A DNA stretch of 64,000 nt from Martinezella tropici (lineage in GTDB: Bacteria; Pseudomonadota; Alphaproteobacteria; Rhizobiales; Rhizobiaceae). Position 1 is the first letter of the stretch. Each line of letters opens with the position of its first letter. Both the position numbers and the translations under genes were made by a program. Under the pieces are notes generated by a model, which ran no database searches, was not told the DNA's origin, and worked only from the letters and a program-made list of their open reading frames with translations. The stretch is taken from the NCBI RefSeq assembly GCF_003287875.1, contig NZ_QMKK01000022.1:310001-374000 (forward strand). The letters are read 5' to 3'. Shown piece after piece: positions 41,168 to 50,619 of this stretch.

Positions 41168-43006
41168 TTACTTCCCACCCAGATCACGAACCGCGCCGCG
41201 ATCCGCGCTGGTCGCAAACGCGGCATAGGCCTTCAACGCCGTGGTGACGTTGCGCTTGCGCACTTCCGCCGGATGCCAGCCTTTGGCGTTCTGGGCTTCG
41301 CGGCGAGCGGCAAGTTCCTTGTCGTCGACGCGCAGGCTGATGATGCGGTTCGGGATGTCGATGTCGATCATGTCGCCTTCGCGCACCAGGCCGATCGTGC
41401 CGCCGTTGGCTGCTTCGGGCGAAACGTGGCCGATCGACAGGCCCGAGGTGCCGCCGGAGAAGCGGCCGTCGGTGATGAGCGCGCAGGCCTTGCCGAGGCC
41501 CTTCGACTTCAGATAGCTCGTCGGATAGAGCATTTCCTGCATGCCGGGGCCGCCCTTCGGGCCTTCGTAGCGGATGACGACGACGTCGCCGGCCTTGATC
41601 TCATTGCTGAGAATGCCCTTGACGGCAGCATCCTGGCTTTCGAAGACCTTGGCGGGGCCGGAGAACTTCAGGATCGATTCATCGACACCGGCCGTCTTCA
41701 CGATGCAGCCATCGAGCGCCAGATTGCCCTTGAGGACGGCAAGACCGCCATCCTTGGAGAAGGGATGCTCGACGGAGCGGATGACGCCCTTCTCGCGATC
41801 GGTGTCGAGTTCTTCCCAACGGGCGTTCTGGCTGAAGGCAACCTGGGTCGGAATGCCGCCGGGAGCCGCGCGGAAGAATTCGCGCACGCTTTCGCTGTTG
41901 GTGCGGGTGATGTCCCAGCGGTCGATGGCGTCGCCGAGCGTTTCGGCGTGAACCGTCGGGCAATCGCGGTTGATCAGGCCGCCTTTGTCGAGCTCACCGA
42001 GGATCGACATGATGCCGCCGGCGCGGTGCACATCTTCCATGTGGACGTCGTTCTTCGCCGGTGCAACCTTGGAGAGGCACGGTACGCGGCGCGAGAGCGC
42101 ATCGATGTCGGCCATGGTGAAATCGACTTCACCTTCATGCGCAGCGGCAAGAATATGCAGAACCGTGTTCGTCGAGCCACCCATGGCGATATCGAGCGCC
42201 ATGGCGTTCTCGAAGGCCTTCTTCGATGCAACGGAGCGCGGCAGGATGGATGCATCCTCCTGCTCGTAATAGCGGCGGGCGAGATCGACGATCAGATGGC
42301 CGGCTTCGACGAAGAGGCGCTTGCGGTCGGCATGGGTTGCGAGCGTCGAACCATTGCCAGGCAGCGACAGGCCGAGCGCTTCGGTCAGGCAGTTCATGGA
42401 ATTGGCCGTGAACATGCCCGAGCACGAGCCGCAGGTCGGACAGGCGGAGCGCTCGATGACCTGGACATCCTCATCGCTGATCTTGTCGTCGGCAGCGGCA
42501 ACCATGGCGTCGACCAGATCGAGCGCATGCTTTTTGCCATGCAGGACGACCTTGCCTGCCTCCATAGGGCCGCCGGACACGAAGACCGTCGGAATGTTCA
42601 AGCGCAGCGAGGCCATCAGCATGCCGGGGGTGATCTTGTCGCAATTGGAGATGCAGACCATGGCGTCGGCGCAATGGGCGTTGACCATGTATTCGACGCT
42701 GTCGGCGATCAGCTCGCGCGACGGCAACGAATAGAGCATGCCATCATGGCCCATGGCGATACCGTCATCGACGGCGATGGTGTTGAATTCCTTGGCAACG
42801 CCGCCGGCTGCCTCGATTTCACGCGCGACGAGCTGGCCGAGATCCTTGAGGTGGACGTGGCCGGGCACGAACTGGGTGAAGGAGTTGACCACCGCAATGA
42901 TAGGCTTGCCGAAATCGCCGTCCTTCATACCCGTCGCACGCCAAAGGCCGCGCGCGCCGGCCATGTTGCGGCCGTGGGTGGTTGTTCTGGAACGATAAGC
43001 TGGCAT
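41168..43006 (-). CDS. ilvD: dihydroxy-acid dehydratase
   Basis: This enzyme dehydrates 2,3-dihydroxy-isovalerate and -methylvalerate in valine and isoleucine synthesis. The ATG at 43006 gives 612 residues, the standard length, although the frame is open to 43186. Iron-sulfur ligands are visible in [12 protein letters not shown] and [34 protein letters not shown] near the C-terminus is the active-site signature. It stands alone, divergent from msrP. Confidence 0.95.
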   Translation of the reverse strand: MPAYRSRTTTHGRNMAGARGLWRATGMKDGDFGKPIIAVVNSFTQFVPGHVHLKDLGQLVAREIEAAGGVAKEFNTIAVDDGIAMGHDGMLYSLPSRELIADSVEYMVNAHCADAMVCISNCDKITPGMLMASLRLNIPTVFVSGGPMEAGKVVLHGKKHALDLVDAMVAAADDKISDEDVQVIERSACPTCGSCSGMFTANSMNCLTEALGLSLPGNGSTLATHADRKRLFVEAGHLIVDLARRYYEQEDASILPRSVASKKAFENAMALDIAMGGSTNTVLHILAAAHEGEVDFTMADIDALSRRVPCLSKVAPAKNDVHMEDVHRAGGIMSILGELDKGGLINRDCPTVHAETLGDAIDRWDITRTNSESVREFFRAAPGGIPTQVAFSQNARWEELDTDREKGVIRSVEHPFSKDGGLAVLKGNLALDGCIVKTAGVDESILKFSGPAKVFESQDAAVKGILSNEIKAGDVVVIRYEGPKGGPGMQEMLYPTSYLKSKGLGKACALITDGRFSGGTSGLSIGHVSPEAANGGTIGLVREGDMIDIDIPNRIISLRVDDKELAARREAQNAKGWHPAEVRKRNVTTALKAYAAFATSADRGAVRDLGGK

Positions 43007-43343
43007 GGTGTCTTCCTCGTCATCCTGGAAATTGTGCGGCGTCGGGCATCGGCCAAGGGTTTCAGGCCAAAGAGCGCCGGCAACTCCGCTTTTTGGAATT
43101 GTCCTAATCCAATCGTGCAGTACTGTCACTATCAACTCAAGCGAATCCGGTACGCTGTCGGGCAAGGGCTGCGTTCGGGCAAGCAAGGCCTACGACCACA
43201 ATTGGGAATGAAACGGCCCTATGACAAGCGCACACAAAAAGTTGCTTTCACTTCCAAAGAAATGCCAGCCTAAGAGTGTAACAAAACCCGTGTCCGTTGC
43301 GTATCGCTCATATCAAGCTGCTATCGCATAAAGGAATTGTTCC
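43007..43343. other. divergent ilvD/msrP intergenic region
   Basis: These 337 bases show no gene that I can support. The open minus-strand frame here is the upstream extension of ilvD, without a plausible start. The region should hold promoters for both genes. Confidence 0.5.
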
Positions 43344-44297
43344 ATGGCCGCCTATCGCCCGCCGAAAATCGCATCCTCCGAGATCACACCCCGCTCGATC
43401 TATCTGAAGCGGCGCGAGTTCCTGACGGCCGCAGCGGCCGGCATCGGCATGGCGGCAATCGGCGGCAATAATGCGGCGCTGGCCGAGGCGCTGACGGCGA
43501 CCAAGAGCAATTATACGGTCAATGAGAAGCTGACGCCGCTCAAGGACGTCACCACCTACAATAATTTCTACGAATTCGGCCTCGACAAGTCCGATCCGGC
43601 CAGCCTCTCGGGCAAGTTCAAGCCGCGCCCCTGGACGGTCAAGGTCGATGGCATGGTCAATAAGCCCGGCACCTTCGACATCGACGCGCTGATCAAGGAA
43701 TTCCCGCCGGAAGAGCGGGTCTATCGCATGCGCTGCGTCGAAGCCTGGTCGATGGTCATTCCATGGGATGGTTTCCAGCTTTCGGCCCTGCTAGACAAGG
43801 TGGAGCCGCAGGGCAGCGCCAAATATGTTGCCTTCGAGACAGTGGTGCGGCCGGAAGAAATGCCGGGGCAATCGGGCCTCCTGCAATCCCTGAACTGGCC
43901 CTATGTCGAGGGCCTGCGCCTGGACGAGGCACGCAATCCACTGACGCTGCTTGCCGTCGGCCTCTATGGCGAGACCCTGCCGAACCAGAACGGCGCGCCG
44001 ATCCGCCTCGTCGTGCCGTGGAAATATGGCTTCAAGGGCATCAAGTCGATCGTCCGCATCACGCTCACCGACAAGCAGCCGCTGAACACATGGCAGGCAA
44101 CCAACAGCCAGGAATATGGCTTCTACGCCAACGTCAATCCGGCCGTCGATCATCCGCGCTGGAGCCAGGCGACGGAACGGCGCATCGGCGAAGGCGGCTT
44201 CTTCGGCTCCAACCGTCACCCCACCCTGCCCTTCAACGGCTATGCCGATCAGGTCGCCAGCCTCTATAGCGGCATGGATCTCAGGGTGAATTTCTGA
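43344..44297 (+). CDS. msrP: protein-methionine-sulfoxide reductase catalytic subunit
   Basis: The 317-residue periplasmic molybdoenzyme repairs oxidised methionines in envelope proteins. A twin-arginine signal ([17 protein letters not shown]) exports it folded. The molybdenum-ligating Cys lies in [11 protein letters not shown] (~130), and the sulfite-oxidase-type fold is seen in [15 protein letters not shown] and [14 protein letters not shown]. The stop overlaps the ATG of msrQ (TGATG), so both subunits are made together. Confidence 0.95.
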   Translation: MAAYRPPKIASSEITPRSIYLKRREFLTAAAAGIGMAAIGGNNAALAEALTATKSNYTVNEKLTPLKDVTTYNNFYEFGLDKSDPASLSGKFKPRPWTVKVDGMVNKPGTFDIDALIKEFPPEERVYRMRCVEAWSMVIPWDGFQLSALLDKVEPQGSAKYVAFETVVRPEEMPGQSGLLQSLNWPYVEGLRLDEARNPLTLLAVGLYGETLPNQNGAPIRLVVPWKYGFKGIKSIVRITLTDKQPLNTWQATNSQEYGFYANVNPAVDHPRWSQATERRIGEGGFFGSNRHPTLPFNGYADQVASLYSGMDLRVNF

Positions 44298-44950
44298 TGG
44301 CCCTCTCCTTCGCTCTCCCAAAACGCTGGCAGCCCGCCTCCGTCTGGGCGCTCTACTTTGTCGGGCTTTTACCGGCCGCCTGGGAATTCTATCTCGGCGC
44401 GACGGATCAGCTCGGCGCCGATGCGGTCAAGACCTTCGAGCTCTTCCTGGGGCTATGGGCGATCCGCTTCCTGCTGCTGACGCTTGCTGTCACACCGCTT
44501 CGCGATCTCTTCGGCTGGAACTATTTGCGCTATCGCCGCGCGCTCGGCCTGCTTTGCTTCTACTACGCGCTGATGCATCTGACGGTCTATATGGTTCTCG
44601 ATCAGGCGCTGGACGTGCATGCCGTCATCGACGACGTATTGAAGCGGCCCTTCATCATGTTCGGCATGGCCGGTCTCGTCATGCTGCTGGCGCTCGCCGT
44701 AACCTCGAACAATTTCTCGATCAAGCGTCTCGGCAAGAAATGGATCTGGCTGCATCGCCTCGTCTACATCATCGCCGCCTGCGGTGCCCTGCACTTTGCG
44801 CTATCGACCAAGGTGCTATCCGTGGAGCAGTTCATCTATATCGGCCTGCTGATCGCCATGATCCTTTACCGCTCCTATCGGCCGATCATGATGGAAAGGC
44901 GACGGGCGGCGCGCCAGCCGGCCGCGGCCTCTAGTTCCAGAGCGGCCTGA
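44297..44950 (+). CDS. msrQ: protein-methionine-sulfoxide reductase heme-binding subunit
   Basis: A 217-residue inner-membrane protein with about six helices and the histidines that bind b-type heme (FYYALMHLTVYM and WLHRLVYIIAACGALHFAL). It passes electrons from the quinone pool or flavin reductase to MsrP. The long polar C-terminal tail ends SSSRAA. It directly follows and overlaps msrP. Confidence 0.93.
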   Translation: MALSFALPKRWQPASVWALYFVGLLPAAWEFYLGATDQLGADAVKTFELFLGLWAIRFLLLTLAVTPLRDLFGWNYLRYRRALGLLCFYYALMHLTVYMVLDQALDVHAVIDDVLKRPFIMFGMAGLVMLLALAVTSNNFSIKRLGKKWIWLHRLVYIIAACGALHFALSTKVLSVEQFIYIGLLIAMILYRSYRPIMMERRRAARQPAAASSSRAA

Positions 44951-44963
44951 GAACGGCCGCTCT
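44939..44963. terminator. hairpin at the msrQ / HlyD convergent junction
   Basis: AGAGCGGCC and GGCCGCTCT form a perfect 9-bp stem with a 7-base loop that includes the msrQ stop codon. It can serve both converging transcripts, although the T-run after it is short. Confidence 0.5.
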
Positions 44964-44979
44964 ACCTTTCAAGCGAGAG

Positions 44980-45870
44980 TTATTCGGCAGCGCTGGCGAT
45001 CTTCGCTTGGCCCTGCTCTTGCACCTCGACCGTCGCCGTCAGGCCGGCGATCAGCTTCGTGCCTTCGGGAACCTTGTCGAGGGCGATACGCACGGGTACG
45101 CGCTGTGCCAGACGCACCCAGCTGAAGGTCGGCGTGATGTTGGCAAGCAGGCTGCCGGAGGTCCGTTCGCGGTCCTCGATGCCATAGGCGATGCTTTCGA
45201 CATGGCCGGTCAGCTTCTCGGCCTGGCCCATCAGGTGGATATGAACCTCGTCGCCGATATGGATGCGCGGCAGCTTGGTTTCTTCGAAATAGCCTTCGAC
45301 GCGCAGAGAATCGCTGTCGATCAGAGCCACCTTTGCGGTGCCGGCGGAAACATAGTCGCCCGGACGCAGGCTGAGGTTCGAGATCGTGCCGTTGACGGTG
45401 GCACGAACTTCGGAGCGGTCGAGATTGAGCTGGGCGAGTTCGCGATTGGCAGTCGCCTGCCGAACAGCCGCTTCATCCTGTTGCACGGTGGTCAGCGCCT
45501 GCTCCTTCTGCTGCAGGGAGGCGGCATCGCCAAGGCGCGCCTGACGCGCACTTTCGCGCTGAGCCTGCTCGAGAGCCGCCTTGCTGCTTGCAAGGGCTGC
45601 ATCGGCCTGTTCGAGAGCGATGGCGAAACGATCGCGATCGACGCGGAAGAGGATATCGCCCTTCTTGACGGTCTGGTTGTCCTTGACAAGGACCTCGCTC
45701 ACGAGACCCGAGACGTCAGGCGCGATGCCGACGACATCGGCCCTCAGGCGCGCATCGCGCGTCCACGGCTCGTCCATGTAATGGCCCCAGAGGTGACGGC
45801 CGACATAGACAGCGGCGGCGACGAAGATGAGTGTGACGGCCACGCGGCCGATGAGTTTGAACGCGTTCAT
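44980..45870 (-). CDS. HlyD-family membrane fusion protein (AaeA-like)
   Basis: A 296-residue periplasmic adaptor begins MNAFKLIGRVAVTLIFVAAA with one membrane helix. It then has the lipoyl half-motifs (VVGIAPDVSGLVSEVLVKDN and ATVNGTISNLSLRPGD) flanking a helical hairpin. It would link the FUSC-type pump to an outer channel for efflux of aromatic acids or similar compounds. It overlaps the DUF1656 gene by 4 bp and is the last gene of a four-gene operon led by a MarR regulator. Confidence 0.88.
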   Translation of the reverse strand: MNAFKLIGRVAVTLIFVAAAVYVGRHLWGHYMDEPWTRDARLRADVVGIAPDVSGLVSEVLVKDNQTVKKGDILFRVDRDRFAIALEQADAALASSKAALEQAQRESARQARLGDAASLQQKEQALTTVQQDEAAVRQATANRELAQLNLDRSEVRATVNGTISNLSLRPGDYVSAGTAKVALIDSDSLRVEGYFEETKLPRIHIGDEVHIHLMGQAEKLTGHVESIAYGIEDRERTSGSLLANITPTFSWVRLAQRVPVRIALDKVPEGTKLIAGLTATVEVQEQGQAKIASAAE

Positions 45871-46076
45871 GTGAAGTACCAACGAGAGACTGAAGAGACG
45901 GCGCCGAGCAGCAGGACGTAAAGCGCGAGATCGAAGAGGCCGCGATGCCAGACCAGAGTGTAGACCCCGATCCATGCGAGCAGGCGTCGAAGGATGATGA
46001 CGACAAACAGCGTCAGAAGCATGAGAACGAGAAGGCGCGGGATATAGACGCCATAAAGATCGAATTCTGCGGGCAT
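45867..46076 (-). CDS. DUF1656 (AaeX-like) small membrane protein
   Basis: This 69-residue protein has two hydrophobic helices (LLVLMLLTLFVVIILRRLLA and LALYVLLLGAVSSV) and the family opening MPAEFDLYGVYIP. It sits between the pump and its adaptor, as AaeX does in the aaeXAB operon. I chose the ATG at 46076; an in-frame TTG at 46094 would overlap the pump gene. Its role in the efflux complex is not known. Confidence 0.82.
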   Translation of the reverse strand: MPAEFDLYGVYIPRLLVLMLLTLFVVIILRRLLAWIGVYTLVWHRGLFDLALYVLLLGAVSSVSRWYFT

Positions 46077-46080
46077 GATA

Positions 46081-48153
46081 TTACTCGGCGGCAATGGGAT
46101 GAGGTTGGGTTATGTCCGCCACGGGCGGTCGCCAGCTCACCGGCGGCTCGGCATGGGGGAAGAGCGCCCGGCGAAGACCGACGAGCGCATCAAGGCTCGC
46201 CCGAGCGGAATCTCGCTTTTCCTGTGCGACGGCTTCAAGGCTATGATCGATCGACACACGCAGTTCATCGGCCGGATCCACGGCCCGTTTTGCCTTCAGC
46301 CGCGAACGATAGAAATCCGATACGCCGATCAGGACTTCGCTGACGGATGCAGCGGCAGCCGGTTTCAGCTTGGCACGCTCCTTCTGCAGCATCAACACGT
46401 TGAAGCCGAGACGGACATCGGCATAACCGTCGACCTTTTTCAGTTCGCGGTCTTCGATGCGTGCTAGGCGGGGAACGAGCTGGCCCAGGCGATCGAGAAT
46501 GCGGCCTGAGAGGCGTTCATGATCGGCGCGGCGGATGCCGGCGGCAGTTTCAGCGAGATCTCTCCAGCCAGCCCGCACCAGCCGCCAGGCGGCAAGTTCG
46601 GAACCGAATGGGCGGGTAAGCAAAGTCCAGACCAAGGCAAAGCCAACACCCGCCAGAGCGGCGATCGCACTGTTGGTGAAGCTGGCGAAATCGGCGGTGT
46701 AACGATCCTGCAGCGCGATGAAACTTGCGCCGTTTACCGCCAGCAGCATGCCGAGCATGTTGGTTTGCGGGCGGGTGATCAGCAGCCCCATCACCAGGAA
46801 GGGCGGCGCAAAGACCAGCACCAGCATCTCGAAGCCGGAAATCAACGGCAAGACGCCGAAGATATAGACGCAGGCGATGACCAGGCTCACCGCAGTCCAG
46901 ATGAACATGGTGGTGATGAAGGGCGCGGGACGATCGAGCGCGGCGAAAAACGAGCAGGCAACGGCCACCATGGCGATGAAGCCGGCACCATCCGCCCAGC
47001 CGGAATAGATCCAGAAGAAGCAGGCGACGGCAATTCCGGCGATGACGCTACCGGCCGAGAAGGCCAGCAGGGCATAATCATAATGCCTGCTGCGACCGAC
47101 GACATTGCGATAGCGGAAGGCGGGGCGCCAGGTGCCGACCTGTTGCCCCGAGACGATCTGGGCACGCAGCGTCAGGCAATCCTGCCACAAGTCGACGATT
47201 TCCTTAAGGCGAGCGAGGGCGCTCGACCGGACGAGGTCGTCCCAACCGATATGGAGGTCGTTCTCCTGCAACTCCTCGATCTTCCTCGACAAGGTCTCAG
47301 CGGTCTCATCGGCCTTGCCGCGACCACCCTGCCCCAGCCAATCCGCGACCTCGTTCAAAACAACGACCAATTCCTGCGGTAGCGGTTTGCCCCCGGCCTT
47401 CAAGGCGTGCAGGCGATCGGCCAGGGAGGAGAAGAGCGGCAGGAGCATCAGCAGGCGGCCACGCAGCTCGCGCGAATGTCTGACGATGTCACGGCTGCCG
47501 GCATCATAGCGCAACTGGCTGATGACGAGATCCAGGCCGGAAACGTCAGCAGCAAGCTTCTGCCGCTTCAAGGGCGTTGCCGGCGAAGCGCCCTCGCCGC
47601 GCAGGATCTCGTCGGCCCAGGTGCCGGCGTCGTCCAGCCAGGAACCTATGCGCTGGCCGAGGACGGTGCCGACGCTGCTCGGAAAGACGACGGCGCTAAC
47701 CACGCTCGCACAGACGATGCCAATGAGAATTTCCTCGGAGCGAGCAAGTGCGACATCGAAAATGGTTTCGGGCGAGCCGACGGTCGGCAGCGCGATCAGC
47801 GGCAATGTATAGCCGGCCAGCATGAAGACGTAGCTGCGCGCGCTGCGGTCGAGCATCGAGATGAACAGCAAGGTGCCGGTCCACAGCGCGACAACGATCG
47901 AAAGCAGTTCCGGCGCGTTGACGAAGAGCGGGATGAGGATCACCGATGCGGTGGCACCGATAAGCGTGCCGAGTGCGCGATAAAGCCCCTTGGAGCTGGT
48001 CGCGCCGGCTAGAGGATTGGCGACCACATAAACAGCGGCCATCGCCCAATAGGGACGCGGCAGATCGAGCGACAAGGCGATGAACAGCGCCATGATCGCA
48101 GCCATGAAGGCTTTGACGGAAAATAACCACTCGCGCCAGGATGGAATGCTCAT
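46081..48153 (-). CDS. FUSC-family efflux transporter (AaeB-like)
   Basis: The 690-residue protein has two sets of about six membrane helices separated by a soluble domain (residues ~170-350), as in the FUSC/AaeB family. The opening WREWLFSVKAFMAAIMALFI and later RHYDYALLAFSAGSVIAGIA are typical. The C-terminal ~160 residues are cytoplasmic. It would expel aromatic carboxylates or other toxic organic acids with the HlyD partner. Its start overlaps the marR stop. Confidence 0.88.
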   Translation of the reverse strand: MSIPSWREWLFSVKAFMAAIMALFIALSLDLPRPYWAMAAVYVVANPLAGATSSKGLYRALGTLIGATASVILIPLFVNAPELLSIVVALWTGTLLFISMLDRSARSYVFMLAGYTLPLIALPTVGSPETIFDVALARSEEILIGIVCASVVSAVVFPSSVGTVLGQRIGSWLDDAGTWADEILRGEGASPATPLKRQKLAADVSGLDLVISQLRYDAGSRDIVRHSRELRGRLLMLLPLFSSLADRLHALKAGGKPLPQELVVVLNEVADWLGQGGRGKADETAETLSRKIEELQENDLHIGWDDLVRSSALARLKEIVDLWQDCLTLRAQIVSGQQVGTWRPAFRYRNVVGRSRHYDYALLAFSAGSVIAGIAVACFFWIYSGWADGAGFIAMVAVACSFFAALDRPAPFITTMFIWTAVSLVIACVYIFGVLPLISGFEMLVLVFAPPFLVMGLLITRPQTNMLGMLLAVNGASFIALQDRYTADFASFTNSAIAALAGVGFALVWTLLTRPFGSELAAWRLVRAGWRDLAETAAGIRRADHERLSGRILDRLGQLVPRLARIEDRELKKVDGYADVRLGFNVLMLQKERAKLKPAAAASVSEVLIGVSDFYRSRLKAKRAVDPADELRVSIDHSLEAVAQEKRDSARASLDALVGLRRALFPHAEPPVSWRPPVADITQPHPIAAE

Positions 48154-48620
48154 GAGACCTTCTCCGGCTCCGGTTCGACGGCCTTGGATGCCTCAAACTC
48201 CTCGAAAGCCTTCAGGACGCGCACCGCAGCTTCGATATCCGCAGGGTCGACATTGGCAAGGATCCTGCCACGCAGCTCATCAAGTACGTCTTCCATGCGG
48301 GAGGCCAGCTTTTCGCCTTCCGGCGTCAGCCACAGGCCTTTCGCGCGACGATCCGTGGGATCATCCTTGCGCATGACAAGATCCATGCTTTCGAGCTGAT
48401 CGATCAGCCGAACCAGAGACGGGCCCTCGATGCCGACATAGGTGGCGAGCACCACCTGCCGCACACCTCCCCCCAGGCGGCTGATCCAAAGCAGCGGCGC
48501 GGCCACCGCCTCGGATATACCATGGGAGCTCAGTGCGAGATCGACAACCCGGCGCCACTGGCGGCCGGTGGTCAGCAGATTGGCGGTGAAGAGGCGTTGT
48601 AGAGCGTTTGACGAGTTCAT
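48150..48620 (-). CDS. MarR-family transcriptional regulator
   Basis: This is a 156-residue winged-helix repressor with GVRQVVLATYVGIEGPSLVR as recognition helix region and KDDPTDRRAKGLWLTPEGEK as the wing. It is the first gene of the efflux operon (marR, FUSC, DUF1656, HlyD), with ATGA coupling to the pump. It probably represses its own operon until a phenolic ligand binds; a palindrome just upstream is a likely operator. Confidence 0.88.
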   Translation of the reverse strand: MNSSNALQRLFTANLLTTGRQWRRVVDLALSSHGISEAVAAPLLWISRLGGGVRQVVLATYVGIEGPSLVRLIDQLESMDLVMRKDDPTDRRAKGLWLTPEGEKLASRMEDVLDELRGRILANVDPADIEAAVRVLKAFEEFEASKAVEPEPEKVS

Positions 48621-48625
48621 AAGAA

Positions 48626-48649
48626 CCTATTAGCACTAAACTAATTAGG
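48626..48649. promoter_or_regulatory. candidate MarR operator
   Basis: CCTATTAG and CTAATTAGG face each other across seven bases directly ahead of the marR start. The AT-rich palindrome of about 24 bp has the size expected for a MarR dimer. Confidence 0.5.
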
Positions 48650-48776
48650 ATTCAAATTATTATCATTAAAAGCGCCATCCCAAATTGGAAATGCAGCTAT
48701 GCGCTAAACCATAACCAAGACGGTAAAGAGGTCGAGATTGCAGGCGTGCAGATCGGCCAGCCACTCGACCCGTCTT

Positions 48777-49403
48777 TCATCGATCGGCGTTGCTCAGATA
48801 GGAACATATCATCCTGACGAGCTCCCGCTTCAGTTCCGGCGAGCCCAGCACATGCTTTCGAGTTGCACTGTGGATCACTCCCTCCACCGCACCGGATAGC
48901 AGCTGCGCAAGAACATCGTCGGAGGGGCCGTCGCGGTCACTGCGATGCGTGGCAACGAAAGCTTTGTAGTGAGCGTGATATTCGGCCAGGAAGGCATCGT
49001 GCGCCACCCTCGAACCATCGTGGCCCGGCGCCTCATCCAGCAGCACCCTGTGAAGCTCCGGGTTCACATTGTGAGCGTCGATCATGCCTTGCACGAGCTC
49101 CTCCACGCGCTGCGGCAACGGCAGTGCGCCGGCCATCGCCTTGCGCATGACCGTAAGAACCTCATCGAAATGACGACGCCTGACGGCTTCGACCAAGGAA
49201 AGCTTGTCAGGGAAATACTGATAAAGCGAGCCGATGCTGATACCGGCAACGGCCGCGACAGTATTGGTCGTGAAGCCGGCCCATCCGCGCTCCCCTAAAA
49301 CGCGAGCACCCGATTCGACAATCGCATCGACCGTTGCCCGCGAACGCGCCTGGCTCGGCTCTTTTCGCATCGGCGAGCGCGGTTTCTTAATGCGAGTAGA
49401 CAT
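48777..49403 (-). CDS. TetR/AcrR-family transcriptional regulator
   Basis: The 208-residue regulator has a basic N-terminal arm and a TetR helix-turn-helix (NTVAAVAGISIGSLYQYFPD, ~45-65), with a helical ligand-binding C-terminal domain. It is divergent from the DinB-family gene with a 69-bp gap, so it probably represses that gene and itself. The ligand is unknown. Confidence 0.9.
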   Translation of the reverse strand: MSTRIKKPRSPMRKEPSQARSRATVDAIVESGARVLGERGWAGFTTNTVAAVAGISIGSLYQYFPDKLSLVEAVRRRHFDEVLTVMRKAMAGALPLPQRVEELVQGMIDAHNVNPELHRVLLDEAPGHDGSRVAHDAFLAEYHAHYKAFVATHRSDRDGPSDDVLAQLLSGAVEGVIHSATRKHVLGSPELKRELVRMICSYLSNADR

Positions 49404-49445
49404 GCGGCACCCATTCCATGAAAATGTGAACAGATTACTCGCATT
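49389..49445. promoter_or_regulatory. 10-bp inverted repeat around the tetR start
   Basis: AATGCGAGTA (49389-49398) and its perfect inverse TACTCGCATT (49436-49445) stand 37 bases apart across the tetR start and the divergent promoter region. This could be paired half-sites for the regulator, or a looped operator. Confidence 0.45.
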
Positions 49446-49472
49446 TCATCGAATGACGAAAGGTGTTTCATC

Positions 49473-49991
49473 ATGAGCGAAATATCATTGCTGCGAACTC
49501 TGTTCCGCTATCAAGCCTGGGCGAACGAGGAATTGCTCGACGCTATGGGTCGCCTCGATCCCGCCCGCCACGGCAAGGAACGTCATTTCTCCATACGCTT
49601 GATGAACCACTCGCTGGTCGTCGGCCGCATATTCGCGGCGCATCTCACCGGAAGGCAGCACGGCTACGCGGACGATAATACGCCGGAGACGCCATCCCTG
49701 CCCGATCTTCACGCGGCGATGACGGCTTCGGATCAATGGTATCTGACCTATCTCGAAACCATCAACCCGGAGCTTCTGTCAGATCCGATACCGCTCCTCT
49801 TCACGGATGGCGACAAAGGCTGCATGACGCGCCGGGAGATGCTTCTCCATGTCGTCACGCATGGAGGCTACCACAGGGGCGAGATCGGTCGGCTTCTGGC
49901 GCAGCTTTCCATCACCCCGCCCTGGGACACGCTTGCCGTTCATCTTCATCGTAGCGAACCCGCGCGCAGGCTGGCCGTGGCGGCTGAATAA
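49473..49991 (+). CDS. DinB-family protein
   Basis: The 172-residue four-helix-bundle protein begins SLLRTLFRYQAWANEELLDA. The three conserved metal-binding histidines are in RLMNHSLVVGRIF (~50) and VVTHGGYHRGEIG (~130). DinB-like proteins include thiol-dependent transferases and many of unknown function. Divergence from the TetR gene suggests control by it. Confidence 0.85.
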   Translation: MSEISLLRTLFRYQAWANEELLDAMGRLDPARHGKERHFSIRLMNHSLVVGRIFAAHLTGRQHGYADDNTPETPSLPDLHAAMTASDQWYLTYLETINPELLSDPIPLLFTDGDKGCMTRREMLLHVVTHGGYHRGEIGRLLAQLSITPPWDTLAVHLHRSEPARRLAVAAE

Positions 49992-50028
49992 GCCCCGCTC
50001 TGGCGTTTTGGCTCTTCACATTGCCTCT

Positions 50029-50442
50029 TCACAACGGTTTGGGCTTCGACAGCGCGCAATCGAGCGCCAGCGCCGGCGCGATGCCGGCGGCATAAGCGAC
50101 GATATTCCAGAGCGAGAATACCCTGCCCAGCAATAGGGCTCCGGCGGCAGTCAATCGAAAGGCGTCAAGATCAGGCGTGTGCCAAAACCTGAAAAGTTCT
50201 ACTGCGACGGAGACAAACAGCGCCGCCACGGCAATCCTGAAACGTCCCGAAGACACGAAGATTGTCGCCAGGAGCCAATAGACCATCGCTCCCCATAGGA
50301 TCGAGCCACCATATTTGACGACCGCGAAAGAAAAGCCGGCCGCATATCCAAAGCGTCGCAGTCCAAGGCCACAGACGATCGTCAGTGCGAAAGCCAGGAC
50401 CAGCAAGCCTCTTCGGTTGCGGTATCGTGTCGATATGCCCAC
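50029..50442 (-). CDS. DUF2809 family membrane protein
   Basis: The 137-residue protein has about four helices and the family motif VVKYGGSILWGAMVYWLLA. The ATG at 50442 begins MGISTRYRNRRGLLVLAFAL. DUF2809 proteins are small inner-membrane proteins of unknown role. It is convergent with the DinB gene. Confidence 0.75.
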   Translation of the reverse strand: MGISTRYRNRRGLLVLAFALTIVCGLGLRRFGYAAGFSFAVVKYGGSILWGAMVYWLLATIFVSSGRFRIAVAALFVSVAVELFRFWHTPDLDAFRLTAAGALLLGRVFSLWNIVAYAAGIAPALALDCALSKPKPL

Positions 50443-50619
50443 TCGACCTTCCTTTGGATCATCGCCTGATAGATTTTCCGTTTATAGCGAAGGCAGCACC
50501 TTCATTCGCTCCGATCAATCGAAAATGTCTTGGGATATTGCAAGGCCAAGCTGAAATTTTGCCATGCTCCTCGTATCTTCGTGAGACGGAGAATGCCGCT
50601 GCGTGGGGAAGCGTTTCAC

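Noticed and set aside
41273..43273. A 666-codon plus-strand frame opposite ilvD, and a 401-codon one opposite the Do protease (39249-40454)
   Set aside because: Both are antisense shadows of well-recognised genes in GC-rich DNA; the proteins are Arg/His/Asp-rich and match no family.
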